IMG/VR virus record: IMGVR_UViG_3300049793_000106
Location: 1-38,451 of that record
DNA length: 38,451 bases
Reading direction: 5' to 3' (one strand)
DNA from: a virus
Positions within the stretch are counted from its first letter, which is position 1. Every line of letters starts with the position of its first letter. A program made the position numbers and the translations under genes. Below are positions 21,501 to 30,399 of the stretch, in pieces. The notes beneath the pieces were generated by a model. The model did no database searches. It was not told the DNA's origin and saw only the letters and a program-made list of their open reading frames with translations.

Positions 21501-22023
21501 CGCTCGCAACATCGTGGTCGACAGCTTCGGCAAAGCGACCGATGCAATCCTTGAGTTCACCAAGACGGGCAAGCTAAATGTCACCAGCTTCGTCACGGAC
21601 ATCCTCTCCCAGCTTGCCCGACTGGCGATCGAACAGAACATCACGGGCCCGCTGTTCAAGGCACTCTCGGGCGCCCTCCCGAGCCTCTTTGGAACTTCCA
21701 GCACCCCCGGCACAACCCTGAGCCCCGTGCCCGACGCGACGATCAACAACCCCGGAATCAGCACCAGCGGCCTGAATCTCAACAACCAGGTTGCCCAGCG
21801 GCAGGCGCCCCAGCAGCAGGCGACGATTCAGGTCAATCACTACAACTACGCCCCCGGTACCAAGACTGAAACCAAGCAGAGCAAGGGACCTCAAGGTCAG
21901 GATGTTATCGAGTTCATCACTTCGGCCGTGACAGCCAAACAGTCGGAAGATGCGAACTACGGGGGAGGCAACGCGCCGCAGCTTCGCCAATACGGGTTGC
22001 GACGGACAGGAGTTCATCGCTGA
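18541..22023 (+). CDS. Tail tape measure protein
   Basis: This 1160-aa protein sets tail length. At the usual ~1.5 angstrom per residue it suggests a tail near 170 nm. Residues 1-320 are mostly coiled-coil and Ala/Glu/Lys-rich, and hold two copies of a motif: LVWVRGWGAEWKAQ (74-87) and LAWIRGWGAEWRLQ (276-289). A tape-measure domain follows at ~330-560 (LKELTEITDAYQSLSNRVRLVT, GLNLTQSNVLRITETIS, QLTQGFSRGVLRGDELRSVLEQLPGVADVLA), then hydrophobic segments at 565-725. The C-terminal LSQGFLDIDNKLLD to ITGPLFKALSG part resembles the lambda tape-measure C-terminal domain. Confidence 0.92.
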   Translation: MSEERIVVAIEGKGHVEETTALNAIKAAAEGAHQAISTLNAALKGGGAIKEVSAAASGAATAVTAVTKATKEDLVWVRGWGAEWKAQTKAVVASNAGAAKEVASEWDIAQKEILRGVAERMRAENTVRKQMKALTASELEAEIALETEKATKILQLVKDEITAHKEAGREILAADKARISVQDEINQAYADREAVRQAQINSAFNSRSAQSVSGSTGAVFSAASSASRTLDAENAGEFAVAEQARRAEILATQKTFANMFRERDALGRKQAAQDLAWIRGWGAEWRLQIREVERARITAAREASTQERASNRAAVKAAQPTKIPSTATSAVFGLGATLGTAFLGVSALKELTEITDAYQSLSNRVRLVTQTDRERIAVETELFNISNRARVSLDATSQIYQRIATSAGGLNLTQSNVLRITETISTAAIVGGSVGVEAEKGILQLTQGFSRGVLRGDELRSVLEQLPGVADVLAEHFKVNRGELYRLGEQGKLTSVELIKAFQEAEREINDKFGKTIPTIGQAFTVFRNKFVEFIGGVQSSTGIFGGIAKGIIELADSLEEVGKVLVTAAIYKGIQLIQSAIIALYATSGLGLAKVIFAGLLAANLDVKTVSDAVGGLRTAIDTLYTSATKAKDVVVNVFTFLAGAALVTGINALAIALDTGGLVGALVKVKSVLEGIQGLAIIQILLAGATNPIVLGLAAITGAAAVAYQNREALIQAGVTKLGGGAYYGHAGANRAKALLPTSYTGVGSDSTDQLTEKGALDSIIYGRAASGGAKGGNRRTFSDILSETKDALVVLQNYGRERAVLGGILKAEHSLKRQLNEDEEKSLRLVLEQIAAQKVKNTALDLDKAGRRFQQTVALRGSALAAQQAVFSARDSAGIEDGDPLGEALSRKAKGISLRQSYETLFQSTTDSLNSKSPGNAATRAENIDAINKALEQNAISADQARKALNELEKQALATDLSFRSGLSQGFLDIDNKLLDVASSARNIVVDSFGKATDAILEFTKTGKLNVTSFVTDILSQLARLAIEQNITGPLFKALSGALPSLFGTSSTPGTTLSPVPDATINNPGISTSGLNLNNQVAQRQAPQQQATIQVNHYNYAPGTKTETKQSKGPQGQDVIEFITSAVTAKQSEDANYGGGNAPQLRQYGLRRTGVHR

Positions 22024-22742
22024 TGCTCGCGCTTCCCTCTGAAATCTCGCACCCAAACCCAGAGGACTACGAGTTCATTCCGGTGGATGTCCTGTCACAG
22101 ACTCCGGTCGGAGAGGGGTACTCTCGAGCCCGACGAAGGTCGTTCAACGCGCCCACGGGGTTTACCTGCTCGTGGATACTTCCCAATGACGAAGCGAGAC
22201 TACTTCGGGACTTTCACCGCTACGGGCTGCGACGCGGCGCGGACACCTGCCTCATGCCGGTATGGGTAGATGGTTTCTTCCACGCGCAGCAGACACGGTT
22301 TGTCGAGCCGCCCAAAGAGTCGTACGTCGACGTCTTTCACAAGCGCATGTCGGCAAAGCTGATGATTGTGGAGGATCTCGGAACCTCTCTGTGGATTGAG
22401 CTAGATGTCGCGGACATCAACACCGCGCGTGACGTGGCGACCCTGGCTTCCCAGTTTCGCGTCAGCCGCATGGACATCTTCAACCGCGTCGCGCCGGACC
22501 ACGGCACCACCAACCTCTTGCGCGCAGGAATCGGCGGAACGGAGGAAGCGCTTCTCGAGGACATCTCCATTGCAACTTCGGGTCACACCGCGATCAACAC
22601 GTCGCACGCGAACGCAGGAAGCGATTTTGGGAATCTGATTTCGAGCAGTCTGCCACGGACCCTGAATGTGAAGTGGACTTCGACAGGCACTACCCCAACC
22701 GTTTGCGATGTGCTTGTCGTGATCCCCTATACGGAATCCTAA
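22023..22742 (+). CDS. Distal tail-like protein, 239 aa
   Basis: ATG overlaps the tape measure stop (TGATG). The product begins LALPSEISHPNPEDYEFIPVDV and includes FTCSWILPNDEARLLRDFHRYGLRRGADTCLMPVWVDGFFHAQQTRFVEPP, a sequence typical of the distal tail proteins that form the hub after the tape. The second half has LLRAGIGGTEEALLEDISI and a C-terminal RTLNVKWTSTGTTPTVCDVLVV strand pair. No signal or membrane segment is seen. The assignment rests on gene order and the N-terminal pattern. Confidence 0.7.
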   Translation: MLALPSEISHPNPEDYEFIPVDVLSQTPVGEGYSRARRRSFNAPTGFTCSWILPNDEARLLRDFHRYGLRRGADTCLMPVWVDGFFHAQQTRFVEPPKESYVDVFHKRMSAKLMIVEDLGTSLWIELDVADINTARDVATLASQFRVSRMDIFNRVAPDHGTTNLLRAGIGGTEEALLEDISIATSGHTAINTSHANAGSDFGNLISSSLPRTLNVKWTSTGTTPTVCDVLVVIPYTES

Positions 22743-23281
22743 TGCCCACTATCAACATGAGCGAGGCGCTTGAGGAAGCGTACGCGACTGCGGACACCAA
22801 AGCGATCCCGTACGGCACTCTCGAGTTTGTGCATCCGCTCTGGGACACGCCCGCACGAATCCTTGATGGGTGGGACCAGATCGAAGCGAGGCTCGAGACC
22901 CCTTCGGATAGCGGGCATGCGGGCGAGCTCGTTACATTTTACCCGGTGCCGATCGACTGGGTCATGCCCGTGACAACTCCGGACGAAGTCCCTTCGTTCC
23001 AGTTCAAGTTCTACGACCCTTCCCGAATGGTCATGCAAAAGATTTTCGACGCACAGGATGACCCCCAGCCCATTCAGATGTACGTGCGTATTTTTCTCTC
23101 CAATCATCTCGACATTGGGCCGGAGACTGTGCCGGTTCCTCGTTACCATGTCGCTTCCGTGAAGATCAACGCTCGCAGTTCCCTCATTACCGGGCGCTGC
23201 ATCTTCCAAGACTACATGGGCCGCAGTGCGCCTTTCCGTACATACACACTCGCAGAATTTCCGGGGCTTCGACGCCGATGA
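22742..23281 (+). CDS. Tail tip assembly protein (DUF1833-type)
   Basis: The ATG overlaps the upstream TAA (TAATG). This 179-aa protein looks like the DUF1833 family found between the distal tail protein and the NlpC/P60-like protein: SEALEEAYATADTKAIPYGTLEFVHP, ARLETPSDSGHAGELVTFYPVPIDWVMP, EVPSFQFKFYDP and C-terminal INARSSLITGRCIFQDYMGRSAPFRTYTLAEFPGL. It is probably part of the tail tip complex. The stop overlaps the next ATG (ATGA). Confidence 0.75.
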   Translation: MPTINMSEALEEAYATADTKAIPYGTLEFVHPLWDTPARILDGWDQIEARLETPSDSGHAGELVTFYPVPIDWVMPVTTPDEVPSFQFKFYDPSRMVMQKIFDAQDDPQPIQMYVRIFLSNHLDIGPETVPVPRYHVASVKINARSSLITGRCIFQDYMGRSAPFRTYTLAEFPGLRRR

Positions 23282-23646
23282 CTTGCTGGGCAACCGAATA
23301 TATTGGGCAACCTGCTGACAAGTCCCTGGCGAATAACTGCCTCGGGTATGTCAGTCGAATGTTGCGCGAGAAGCATGGGAGAGAATTTCCGAATTTTCTC
23401 GGAGCAATGCGCAAGGCCATGCGAGGCGAGCCCCTCCCCATTGTTCAAGTGGACCGCCTTCGCGATGCAACGATGGTTGTGTGCGGGGATATCGTCAATC
23501 CCGCGCACCATGTTGGGCTTTACTGCCGAGAGGCCGACCGCGTGATCCACGCTGACACCGATTTTGGAAAGGTACGCGCCCAGTCCCTGTGGCGTCTTAA
23601 ACTCGAGTGGCGTTCCGTTCTCTACTACGACGTGATGCGAACATGA
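23278..23646 (+). CDS. NlpC/P60-like tail tip peptidase
   Basis: This 122-aa protein has the layout of a small NlpC/P60-type cysteine peptidase: Cys21 in ANNCLGYVSRML, His78 in PAHHVGLYC and His91 in VIHAD as third residue. The core GDIVNPAHHVGLY is the familiar strand-turn. In tail tips of siphoviruses such enzymes cut peptidoglycan stem peptides during DNA entry, or act in tail assembly. It couples to both neighbours by ATGA overlap and lies directly before the tail tip protein, as in the lambda K-I-J order. Confidence 0.75.
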   Translation: MTCWATEYIGQPADKSLANNCLGYVSRMLREKHGREFPNFLGAMRKAMRGEPLPIVQVDRLRDATMVVCGDIVNPAHHVGLYCREADRVIHADTDFGKVRAQSLWRLKLEWRSVLYYDVMRT

Positions 23647-26600
23647 TTCAGGTAGCTACCCGGACTAATCCGTTCGCCCCCTTTTACCGAGAGGTGAAAC
23701 AGTATCACCGTCCGATGACTATTGGGGAAGCGCTGCTTCTCCACCCGATGCCGGAGTACCTGGCGTTTATCTGCGAGATCAGCACGGAGGACGACAGCTA
23801 CTACGTTTTGCGTAGCGACAACTGGGACCTATTCCCCATTCCGGAAAATGCCACGTGTTCTTTTATCAGCTACGCGAGCGGGACAAGCGGAGGGGGCAAA
23901 AAGAATCCGGTTGCCTTGATTCTCATGCTCGTAGTTGTCGCGGCGCTCTCCTACTTCTCCGGTGGCACTACGCTCGCGCTCACTCCGGCACTTGGCGCAA
24001 GTTTAGCAGGTGCGGTGGTTGCGGTGGGCAGCGGGCTGATCCTTGCGGGTGCGGCCTACCTCATCAACATGGCGCTGCCGCCGACCTTTCCCAAAGGTCC
24101 CGAAGCACCGGACCCTGCTTACTCCATCATTGGACGTTCCAACCAGGCCCGTCTCGGCGCTCCGCAGGAAGTAGGGTTCGGTTATACGAAGTGGTTCCCA
24201 TCGCTATGTGCTGCCCCATATCGCGAGTTCTCTGACAGCTTTGCCGAAAGCGCGTTCGACTCCCAGGCAGTCGGGGACCAGACTCTTTTTGAAGTCTACA
24301 TGGCCGGCGAGGGCTACTACGACTTTGATGCGTATGACTTGCTCAACCAAGACGTCGACACGTTCGGTGAAATAGTCGTCCAGAAGTTTGAACCCGGCGA
24401 ACAGGTCAATTCGTTTCCCTCCAGTGTCGTGGATGTCCCGGCCGTTGCCGACATCTTCCTGAAGTTTGCGCTAGGGGACTCGCTTACCGGCGGCACTGCC
24501 ACTGTTGGCACCCTCTATGATGGCAGCGATCTGGTCAACGAACAGCAAATCATTACCGTGGAGAACTACGCTTCGGGTACCTTCAAAGTCGAAATGGAAG
24601 GGGTCCCGACCGCGAGTATTGAGAGGGACGAGTCTGTCGAATCTTTCAAGACGAAACTCGAAGCGATCCCGTCGATTGGGTCTGGCAACACACGAGTTAC
24701 GCTCTACGCAGTCTCCGACACTTCGCGTACATGGGGGGTCGAGTTTATCAATGACCTCGCTCGCGTCCCGCTAGCCCAGATGACGATAGACGCGACTGAC
24801 CTGGTCGATACTGAGCGGATCTACCCGAACTGGGGGAACATCCCGTTCGCGGGCTATGACCTTATCACGGAGTCCGGAGTAGTCGGAGACCGGGCGTACC
24901 TCAAAGTAGACGGCGCGGATTTCGGAATTGAGGACGCCCTGGTGGGCATGCTTGTCGTATTCGCTCCGGCAAACACAGTCGTGGACGGAGTAGATACGTT
25001 CAATGATTTCTTGGCGTGCGCCACGATCGCGGCCAGCACGACGGACACCATTTACTGGGATATTCCGCTTGCGCCCTCTACTCTCCTGAACCGGCAGAAT
25101 AACGAGCCAATCATCGCGCGAATTGCAGCAGACGCAGAGGAAACCAACGGGGACATTGCAGAAGGTAGGAGACCCCCGACGATCGAGCTCGAAAGTTGTT
25201 TCTTCCAGGTTCTCGAACTCAAAAACTGGATGGGTCCCTACAAGGTCAATCCGGACGAGTCGTCGGATCTTGTTAACCAGATTGCCTTCGACATTGTGAT
25301 GCCGGAAGGACGGTATCTCAAAAACGACAACGGCCACCCCCTCGATATCGGACTCGGCTGGCGTGCGGAGATTCGTGAGTTGGACGATAACGGGGAGCCC
25401 ATCGACGGTACGTGGAAGCCTGCAACTACTGACCCCAAGTATCTCTATATTCGTGAGGATTCCTACTTTGGAGGTGGCCCCGTCGTCTCCAACATCACGG
25501 TCAGTGGGTATTCTGTTTCTCCGACCCGCTTCACTGTCAAGGTGCCTGTGCCAGACGGGCGATACGAGGCCCGCGTGGCCAACTGCTTCCGACTGAACAT
25601 GTTGTTTAGCGGCAGCACTACGGACACCAAGGAATGGGAGATCCCGGGCGGATATCAGCCCAACGGTAGCGACGCTATCGGAAATGGAAACAGCTTCAAC
25701 GACCTTGAGAAAGGTCGCGGCGTCTACGGTAAGTCCTACTGGTCCGGTCTTCGAGGGTACGGCACTCGTCAGTCTCTTAGCTGGGAAGACCGCACTATCG
25801 TCACGTTGCGTGTCACTGCTACGGACAACGTCAACGGCAGTACTCTGCAAGCGTTCGGCATTCGGGGATGCCGCAAGTTGCAGGATTATGTCGGTGCGGT
25901 GGACTCGGGAATGCTGCCGAGCAACCCCCTGACAACTACTATTTTCTCCGGCGTGCGGGTTGCGGGTCCGACCGTCAACGTGAATGTGCCACTGTCCCGC
26001 AAAGAAAGCGTCGTGGCAGTGACTGGCATTGGCGCAGAATTTAGAAAGGGGGACTACGTTCGGCTTTCTGGTTTCTCTGGAGACAGCGCGAAAAACAACG
26101 GGGAGTTCCTGGTCCTCAAGTCCGCTGACAACAGCCTGACTATTCGGGGAGACCTCGCAACAGTACCGGCAGACCCCGCGCAGGTAGCAGGCAGTCGAAA
26201 GATTCGCGGAACCGCCCCCACGGTGCTTGACAGCGTCGCAGTCACAGATACGCACGAAATCACGAAGACCGGCATTGGGCTCCTGGACGACTTCGCTCCG
26301 GGAAGCAAGGTTACTCTTTCGGGCTTTGTTGCCTCTGCGAACAACAAGAAGTTCAACGTAGAGTCCGTTACGGCGAACACCGTGACAGTCACGGAAACTC
26401 TTGTTGTAGAGACAGCCGCCCCCGGTAAGAAAGCGCATAGCGTACCGCCCAACGGGCTGATTGGGGCCCTGCTGGATAATCTTCCTGCGGTGCTGGCCGA
26501 TGCCGAATCGGTCGGCGGGATAGACGCCGACGCGATCAATACTGCGGTGATCGACGGTATCGAGATAGTTGTTAGCTCGGACCTCCCCCCGATCACTACC

Positions 26601-29600
26601 ATTGCCAAGACCGGAATTGCAGCGCTTGTTGAAGCGATCCTTGGTGAGGGAAACGTACTCGGCGCTCGCATCACACTCGGGGGCTTTTCTCAGCAGCGCA
26701 ACCAAGGCGGCGCCGTCATCACGGCCGTTGCTGACGATGCCTTGACCGTGGCGCTACCTGTCGCGTCGGAGCACGATCCCGTGCCGGTTCGTAGTTATTT
26801 TGTCACGGAAGCTGCTGGAGCAGGCAAGCGTCTGTTGCTTGGCGCTCGCGAGATTATCCGAACGGGCGACACGTCATTCTACTTCTACGCCGACCAGGGT
26901 GCGACGTCGGCAGCAACCGGGGGTGGAACGGCCGTCTCCTATTCCTTCCCGAACGTGTGGACAGGGCTGGTCCGCTCCCGTCGAATCTCATCGGCGGCGT
27001 ACAGCCTAGCGACCGACCGGAACTACGGTGGGGGCAGCGATGGGTCTCGCGTGGACCTCCAAGGGCTACGCGCCCGAGAGACGACGTGGGACAGCCGCGA
27101 TCGTTACAAGTCAGACGGTATCACATGGAAAGAAAAGCCTATCCGGGATTGCTACGACGCCCGCCTTAGTGAGCGCAAGCTGATCCAAGACCACTTCACA
27201 GAAATGGCACGGTGCGGGCGCGCCCGCCCGATGTATCCTTCGGGTCGATTCACCTTCATTCGCGACGAACCGCGTCCCGTGGCCGACGATATGTTTGTTG
27301 GTGGGTGTGGAATGAACATCGGTACGGATAGCCTCGAGTTTGTCTCCACGTTCCCTACCGAAGACACCCCGGATCATGTTCTTGTCCAGTTCTTCAACGA
27401 GGAATTTTGGGACTTTGACGAAGTAGTTTGTACGACCGTCCCCTATAGTCTTTCGCAGCTTATTTCGGTCTTCCACGTTAGCGGCGGAACAATGATCCTG
27501 AATTTTCTGGATCAGGACACTGCGCCCATTGCCGCCGTCTCGACGGCGAGCGAAATACAGGCGGCGCTCGAAACACTTGAGGGCGTTGAGGCAGACACGC
27601 TCGTATGCACCGCGGGAACCCTTACCGTGGGCCCGGTGTTCACGACCTACACCGTTCTCGTCACATACGCAGGCAGCCTACTTGGTAAGAATGTCAGCCT
27701 GATAAAAGTGAAGGGCCGGGAGATCATCGGCGGTAGTGCTCACGTGACGTTCAACATCAACGACGCGTGGCCCGGGGTCGCGCCGGCGCGGCTCGTCATG
27801 CCGGGAATCGTCCAGCGCCAGCAAGCATGGCGTGAAGGTATGTATGAACTCGGCTCCAGCCGGGCTCGCCGCATGCTGACGTCTTGGAACACGGATGTTG
27901 AAGGGCTCATACCTTCATACCTTTCGCGCGTGGATGTCTGTGACGAAGTGCTCGGAAAGGGTCAGCAGGGAATAGTACTCGACTACGTTGACAAGGGTAC
28001 GTACTTTTCTCTCCTTCTATCAGAACCCCTGATCTGGACGGAGGGCGACCACGTCGTCCAACTTCGAGACAAGTTCGGCAAGCCCTCTACCGACGCGCTT
28101 ACGTATGTGACTCAGGGGGCACTACCCAACGAAGCAATCATCGCTCTTGGGGACGGTTTCGACACGGAAGTGATTGGGCTGCATACCGACCACCAGGTAG
28201 GACGCGAAGCCACCTTCTTTTCCTTCGGGCCAGTAGACGACCACAGTTTGCAACTACTCGTGACCGGAGTCCGCCCCACAGCTAGTAACTCTGTGTCTAT
28301 CGAGGCGTACATTTACAAGGTCGAGGGCGTCTACGATATCGACGGGGATCTTGACTATGTTCCCCCGAACGAAGCAGAGATCCTTGACGCTAGGCAAGTG
28401 GGAAACACAATCGACGGCCTGCACGCCTACCTCCAGCGCTTGACGGTCGGAGATACCGTACTTGCACTGGTGCACGCCGCGTGGACACCCGCTCCATGGG
28501 CTACGCACTACCTCGTGGAGACTTCAATTGACGGGGGTTTCACGTGGGCAAAAATCGCCAAAACGACCAATTCGCGGTACAACTTTGAGCCCGAAGACAT
28601 CAGCGTCAAGGATCAGGTCATAGCCAACGACTTTACGTGCGGTTCTATTATCTCTCCTGTCGTTACAGTCATCGCCCGTCACGCGGCCACCGAAACAACT
28701 CCGTGGATTGCAGGGCAGTTCGACGGGAAGTCTTTGCAGTTCAACACGGGGGTGTATGCTGGGCAGCGGTTCCGCATCGCGCAGACATACGTCTCGGGCA
28801 GCCTCAATTTGCTTTTCCTCGAGAGCATACTTGACCCGTCTCCGGACGCCGGGACAGACACCTACGACATTATCACGCAAGTGGCTCCTACGCTGACTCT
28901 GAGTGTGCGGGGGTACAATGGCCTCTATGGGCCGCGCTCGCTTGTGAACGTCGACCTTACGTTGGCCGGAACGGGCATTCAGGCTCCTGTCAACAAGACG
29001 GTCAACATCGTCATTTACCCCGGAGTCCCCGACGTCTCGCAGCCCTACCAGATCGAGACGGAAACCCAGCGCTCCGACTACTACGGCAATTTGTTCTTGG
29101 CGGGTAAGTTGTTCGACGCGGATCATCCGACCCGATACTTCTATTGCGGGGCCGAGCCACGCTACGACGGCGCGGATCTGTCTGTAGCGTACCTGCCGAG
29201 CGAGCCTCGCCGTTTCCTGCAAGAACAGGACATTGGTCGCGACTCGATTTTGCTATTCCTCCAGGACTCGCTGATTGAGCAGGTGACGTCGTCTCCCGGC
29301 AACAATCAGTGGATGCGAGTAGGAACCAAGATCCAACTCGGGTTCGACCGAGACTCGCGCGAGCACCTTCACTTCATCATGGTTTCGGCCAACGATGACG
29401 GGGAAATTCTCTCCGGTATCAAGGTTGGCGAAAACTGCACATTTACGCCCGGCAGCTCTGCGGCAGTGCTGCCTTTTGTGCCGGCACGCCCTGAGGAAGT
29501 CCTGCTGTTTCTTAACGGCGATGTTCTGTTTCTCCATGCGACGCCCGGCATCGGGCAGTTCAGTCTTTCAGGCACCGCTATTACGACCGGCTTTACTCTC

Positions 29601-29900
29601 GAAGCCGGAGATCAGCTTCTCGCGCTGGGGCTGTCGGACGACGGAAAGACCGAAGCGTATCGTTTCCACTGTGCTCCCTTCAGCGCCGACATGATCCCGT
29701 ACTTGCCGCTTTTTCCGAAGCAGTGCGCTATCGCACAGGGAGCGACGATGCGGTGGCAGGCTCCTGGTGTAGGCAACTTCAAGTTTAACACGAACGCCTC
29801 TCCGCAAACCGTCATAGACTGGGAGAACCCCCAGCCGGCCGCAGGGGAGATCAAGTACATCATCATGCTGCGCGCACGCGCAGGATTGGGGGCGGTATGA
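23643..29900 (+). CDS. Tail tip / central host-recognition protein (J-like)
   Basis: This 2085-aa protein is the largest in the window. It begins IQVATRTNPFAPFYREVKQYH and has an N-terminal hydrophobic region (about 86-150) typical of J-like hub proteins that reach the membrane. Then come the TYSIIGRSNQARLG hub block and a run of beta modules: one like NEVQTVTI modules at ~299-385 and one at ~1272-1360 (SGGTMILNFLDQDT, IQAALETLEGV), and three small modules at ~782, ~869 and ~982 (GDYVRLSGF, GSKVTLSGF, ARITLGGF). The last ~250 residues repeat LLFLQD/LLFLNGD strands. It should contact the receptor at the tail end. ATGA overlap at both ends. Confidence 0.85.
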   Translation: MIQVATRTNPFAPFYREVKQYHRPMTIGEALLLHPMPEYLAFICEISTEDDSYYVLRSDNWDLFPIPENATCSFISYASGTSGGGKKNPVALILMLVVVAALSYFSGGTTLALTPALGASLAGAVVAVGSGLILAGAAYLINMALPPTFPKGPEAPDPAYSIIGRSNQARLGAPQEVGFGYTKWFPSLCAAPYREFSDSFAESAFDSQAVGDQTLFEVYMAGEGYYDFDAYDLLNQDVDTFGEIVVQKFEPGEQVNSFPSSVVDVPAVADIFLKFALGDSLTGGTATVGTLYDGSDLVNEQQIITVENYASGTFKVEMEGVPTASIERDESVESFKTKLEAIPSIGSGNTRVTLYAVSDTSRTWGVEFINDLARVPLAQMTIDATDLVDTERIYPNWGNIPFAGYDLITESGVVGDRAYLKVDGADFGIEDALVGMLVVFAPANTVVDGVDTFNDFLACATIAASTTDTIYWDIPLAPSTLLNRQNNEPIIARIAADAEETNGDIAEGRRPPTIELESCFFQVLELKNWMGPYKVNPDESSDLVNQIAFDIVMPEGRYLKNDNGHPLDIGLGWRAEIRELDDNGEPIDGTWKPATTDPKYLYIREDSYFGGGPVVSNITVSGYSVSPTRFTVKVPVPDGRYEARVANCFRLNMLFSGSTTDTKEWEIPGGYQPNGSDAIGNGNSFNDLEKGRGVYGKSYWSGLRGYGTRQSLSWEDRTIVTLRVTATDNVNGSTLQAFGIRGCRKLQDYVGAVDSGMLPSNPLTTTIFSGVRVAGPTVNVNVPLSRKESVVAVTGIGAEFRKGDYVRLSGFSGDSAKNNGEFLVLKSADNSLTIRGDLATVPADPAQVAGSRKIRGTAPTVLDSVAVTDTHEITKTGIGLLDDFAPGSKVTLSGFVASANNKKFNVESVTANTVTVTETLVVETAAPGKKAHSVPPNGLIGALLDNLPAVLADAESVGGIDADAINTAVIDGIEIVVSSDLPPITTIAKTGIAALVEAILGEGNVLGARITLGGFSQQRNQGGAVITAVADDALTVALPVASEHDPVPVRSYFVTEAAGAGKRLLLGAREIIRTGDTSFYFYADQGATSAATGGGTAVSYSFPNVWTGLVRSRRISSAAYSLATDRNYGGGSDGSRVDLQGLRARETTWDSRDRYKSDGITWKEKPIRDCYDARLSERKLIQDHFTEMARCGRARPMYPSGRFTFIRDEPRPVADDMFVGGCGMNIGTDSLEFVSTFPTEDTPDHVLVQFFNEEFWDFDEVVCTTVPYSLSQLISVFHVSGGTMILNFLDQDTAPIAAVSTASEIQAALETLEGVEADTLVCTAGTLTVGPVFTTYTVLVTYAGSLLGKNVSLIKVKGREIIGGSAHVTFNINDAWPGVAPARLVMPGIVQRQQAWREGMYELGSSRARRMLTSWNTDVEGLIPSYLSRVDVCDEVLGKGQQGIVLDYVDKGTYFSLLLSEPLIWTEGDHVVQLRDKFGKPSTDALTYVTQGALPNEAIIALGDGFDTEVIGLHTDHQVGREATFFSFGPVDDHSLQLLVTGVRPTASNSVSIEAYIYKVEGVYDIDGDLDYVPPNEAEILDARQVGNTIDGLHAYLQRLTVGDTVLALVHAAWTPAPWATHYLVETSIDGGFTWAKIAKTTNSRYNFEPEDISVKDQVIANDFTCGSIISPVVTVIARHAATETTPWIAGQFDGKSLQFNTGVYAGQRFRIAQTYVSGSLNLLFLESILDPSPDAGTDTYDIITQVAPTLTLSVRGYNGLYGPRSLVNVDLTLAGTGIQAPVNKTVNIVIYPGVPDVSQPYQIETETQRSDYYGNLFLAGKLFDADHPTRYFYCGAEPRYDGADLSVAYLPSEPRRFLQEQDIGRDSILLFLQDSLIEQVTSSPGNNQWMRVGTKIQLGFDRDSREHLHFIMVSANDDGEILSGIKVGENCTFTPGSSAAVLPFVPARPEEVLLFLNGDVLFLHATPGIGQFSLSGTAITTGFTLEAGDQLLALGLSDDGKTEAYRFHCAPFSADMIPYLPLFPKQCAIAQGATMRWQAPGVGNFKFNTNASPQTVIDWENPQPAAGEIKYIIMLRARAGLGAV

Positions 29901-30394
29901 AAATGAAGAAACTATTTGTCGGTCTTCTGATCGGGCTGTTTGCGAACATCGCGCAAGCGGACAACCTCCCACTAGCCTCGCGCGGACACATGGGTTGCAG
30001 CAATACGGCTGCGCTAGGCATGGTGGGAGTCGGCAACGGGACGGGCTTCTGCGAAGAAAAAATGCAGGAAGATTTCGTGATGGGGTGGAGCGGAAAGCCG
30101 CCCGCCAGCGCGATCTTCTCCATCCCACTCGGCCGTGCGCGTACGTGTGCCGACAACTTTGCCGGTTCCAAGGCCAAGGCCAAGACACCTTCCGCCGGCA
30201 CTGCGGTATTTACTATCAAGAAAAATGGGGTGCCTGTCGCAACCGTCACGTTTACGGCCGACGACGATGGAGTCTGGAACACCAGCGGCGGTGCAACCAG
30301 CTTCGCGGTTGGCGACACTGTCGAACTCTATGCCCCGGCTTCACAGGACATGGGCCTCGCTAACGTCGGCTTCTACTTCCTGTGCACGAGGTGA
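29897..30394 (+). CDS. Secreted beta-sandwich protein, 165 aa
   Basis: The protein starts with a clear Sec signal peptide, MKMKKLFVGLLIGLFANIAQA then DN, cleaved at about residue 21. Its start overlaps the tail tip stop (ATGA). The mature part has two cysteines near the start (CSNTAALG, GFCEEK) and a C-terminal beta module AVFTIKKNGVPVATVTFTADDDG, FAVGDTVELYAP, DMGLANVGFYFLCTR, a pattern seen in phage receptor-binding and surface proteins. A signal peptide on a protein at this locus is unusual, since virion parts are normally cytoplasmic. It may be exported to the host envelope. No family name is certain. Confidence 0.72.
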   Translation: MKMKKLFVGLLIGLFANIAQADNLPLASRGHMGCSNTAALGMVGVGNGTGFCEEKMQEDFVMGWSGKPPASAIFSIPLGRARTCADNFAGSKAKAKTPSAGTAVFTIKKNGVPVATVTFTADDDGVWNTSGGATSFAVGDTVELYAPASQDMGLANVGFYFLCTR

Positions 30395-30399
30395 TTCCT

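Noticed and set aside
24771-26705. Long minus-strand open frame of 644 codons
   Set aside because: It is antisense to the tail tip gene, with no ribosome binding site or recognisable motif.
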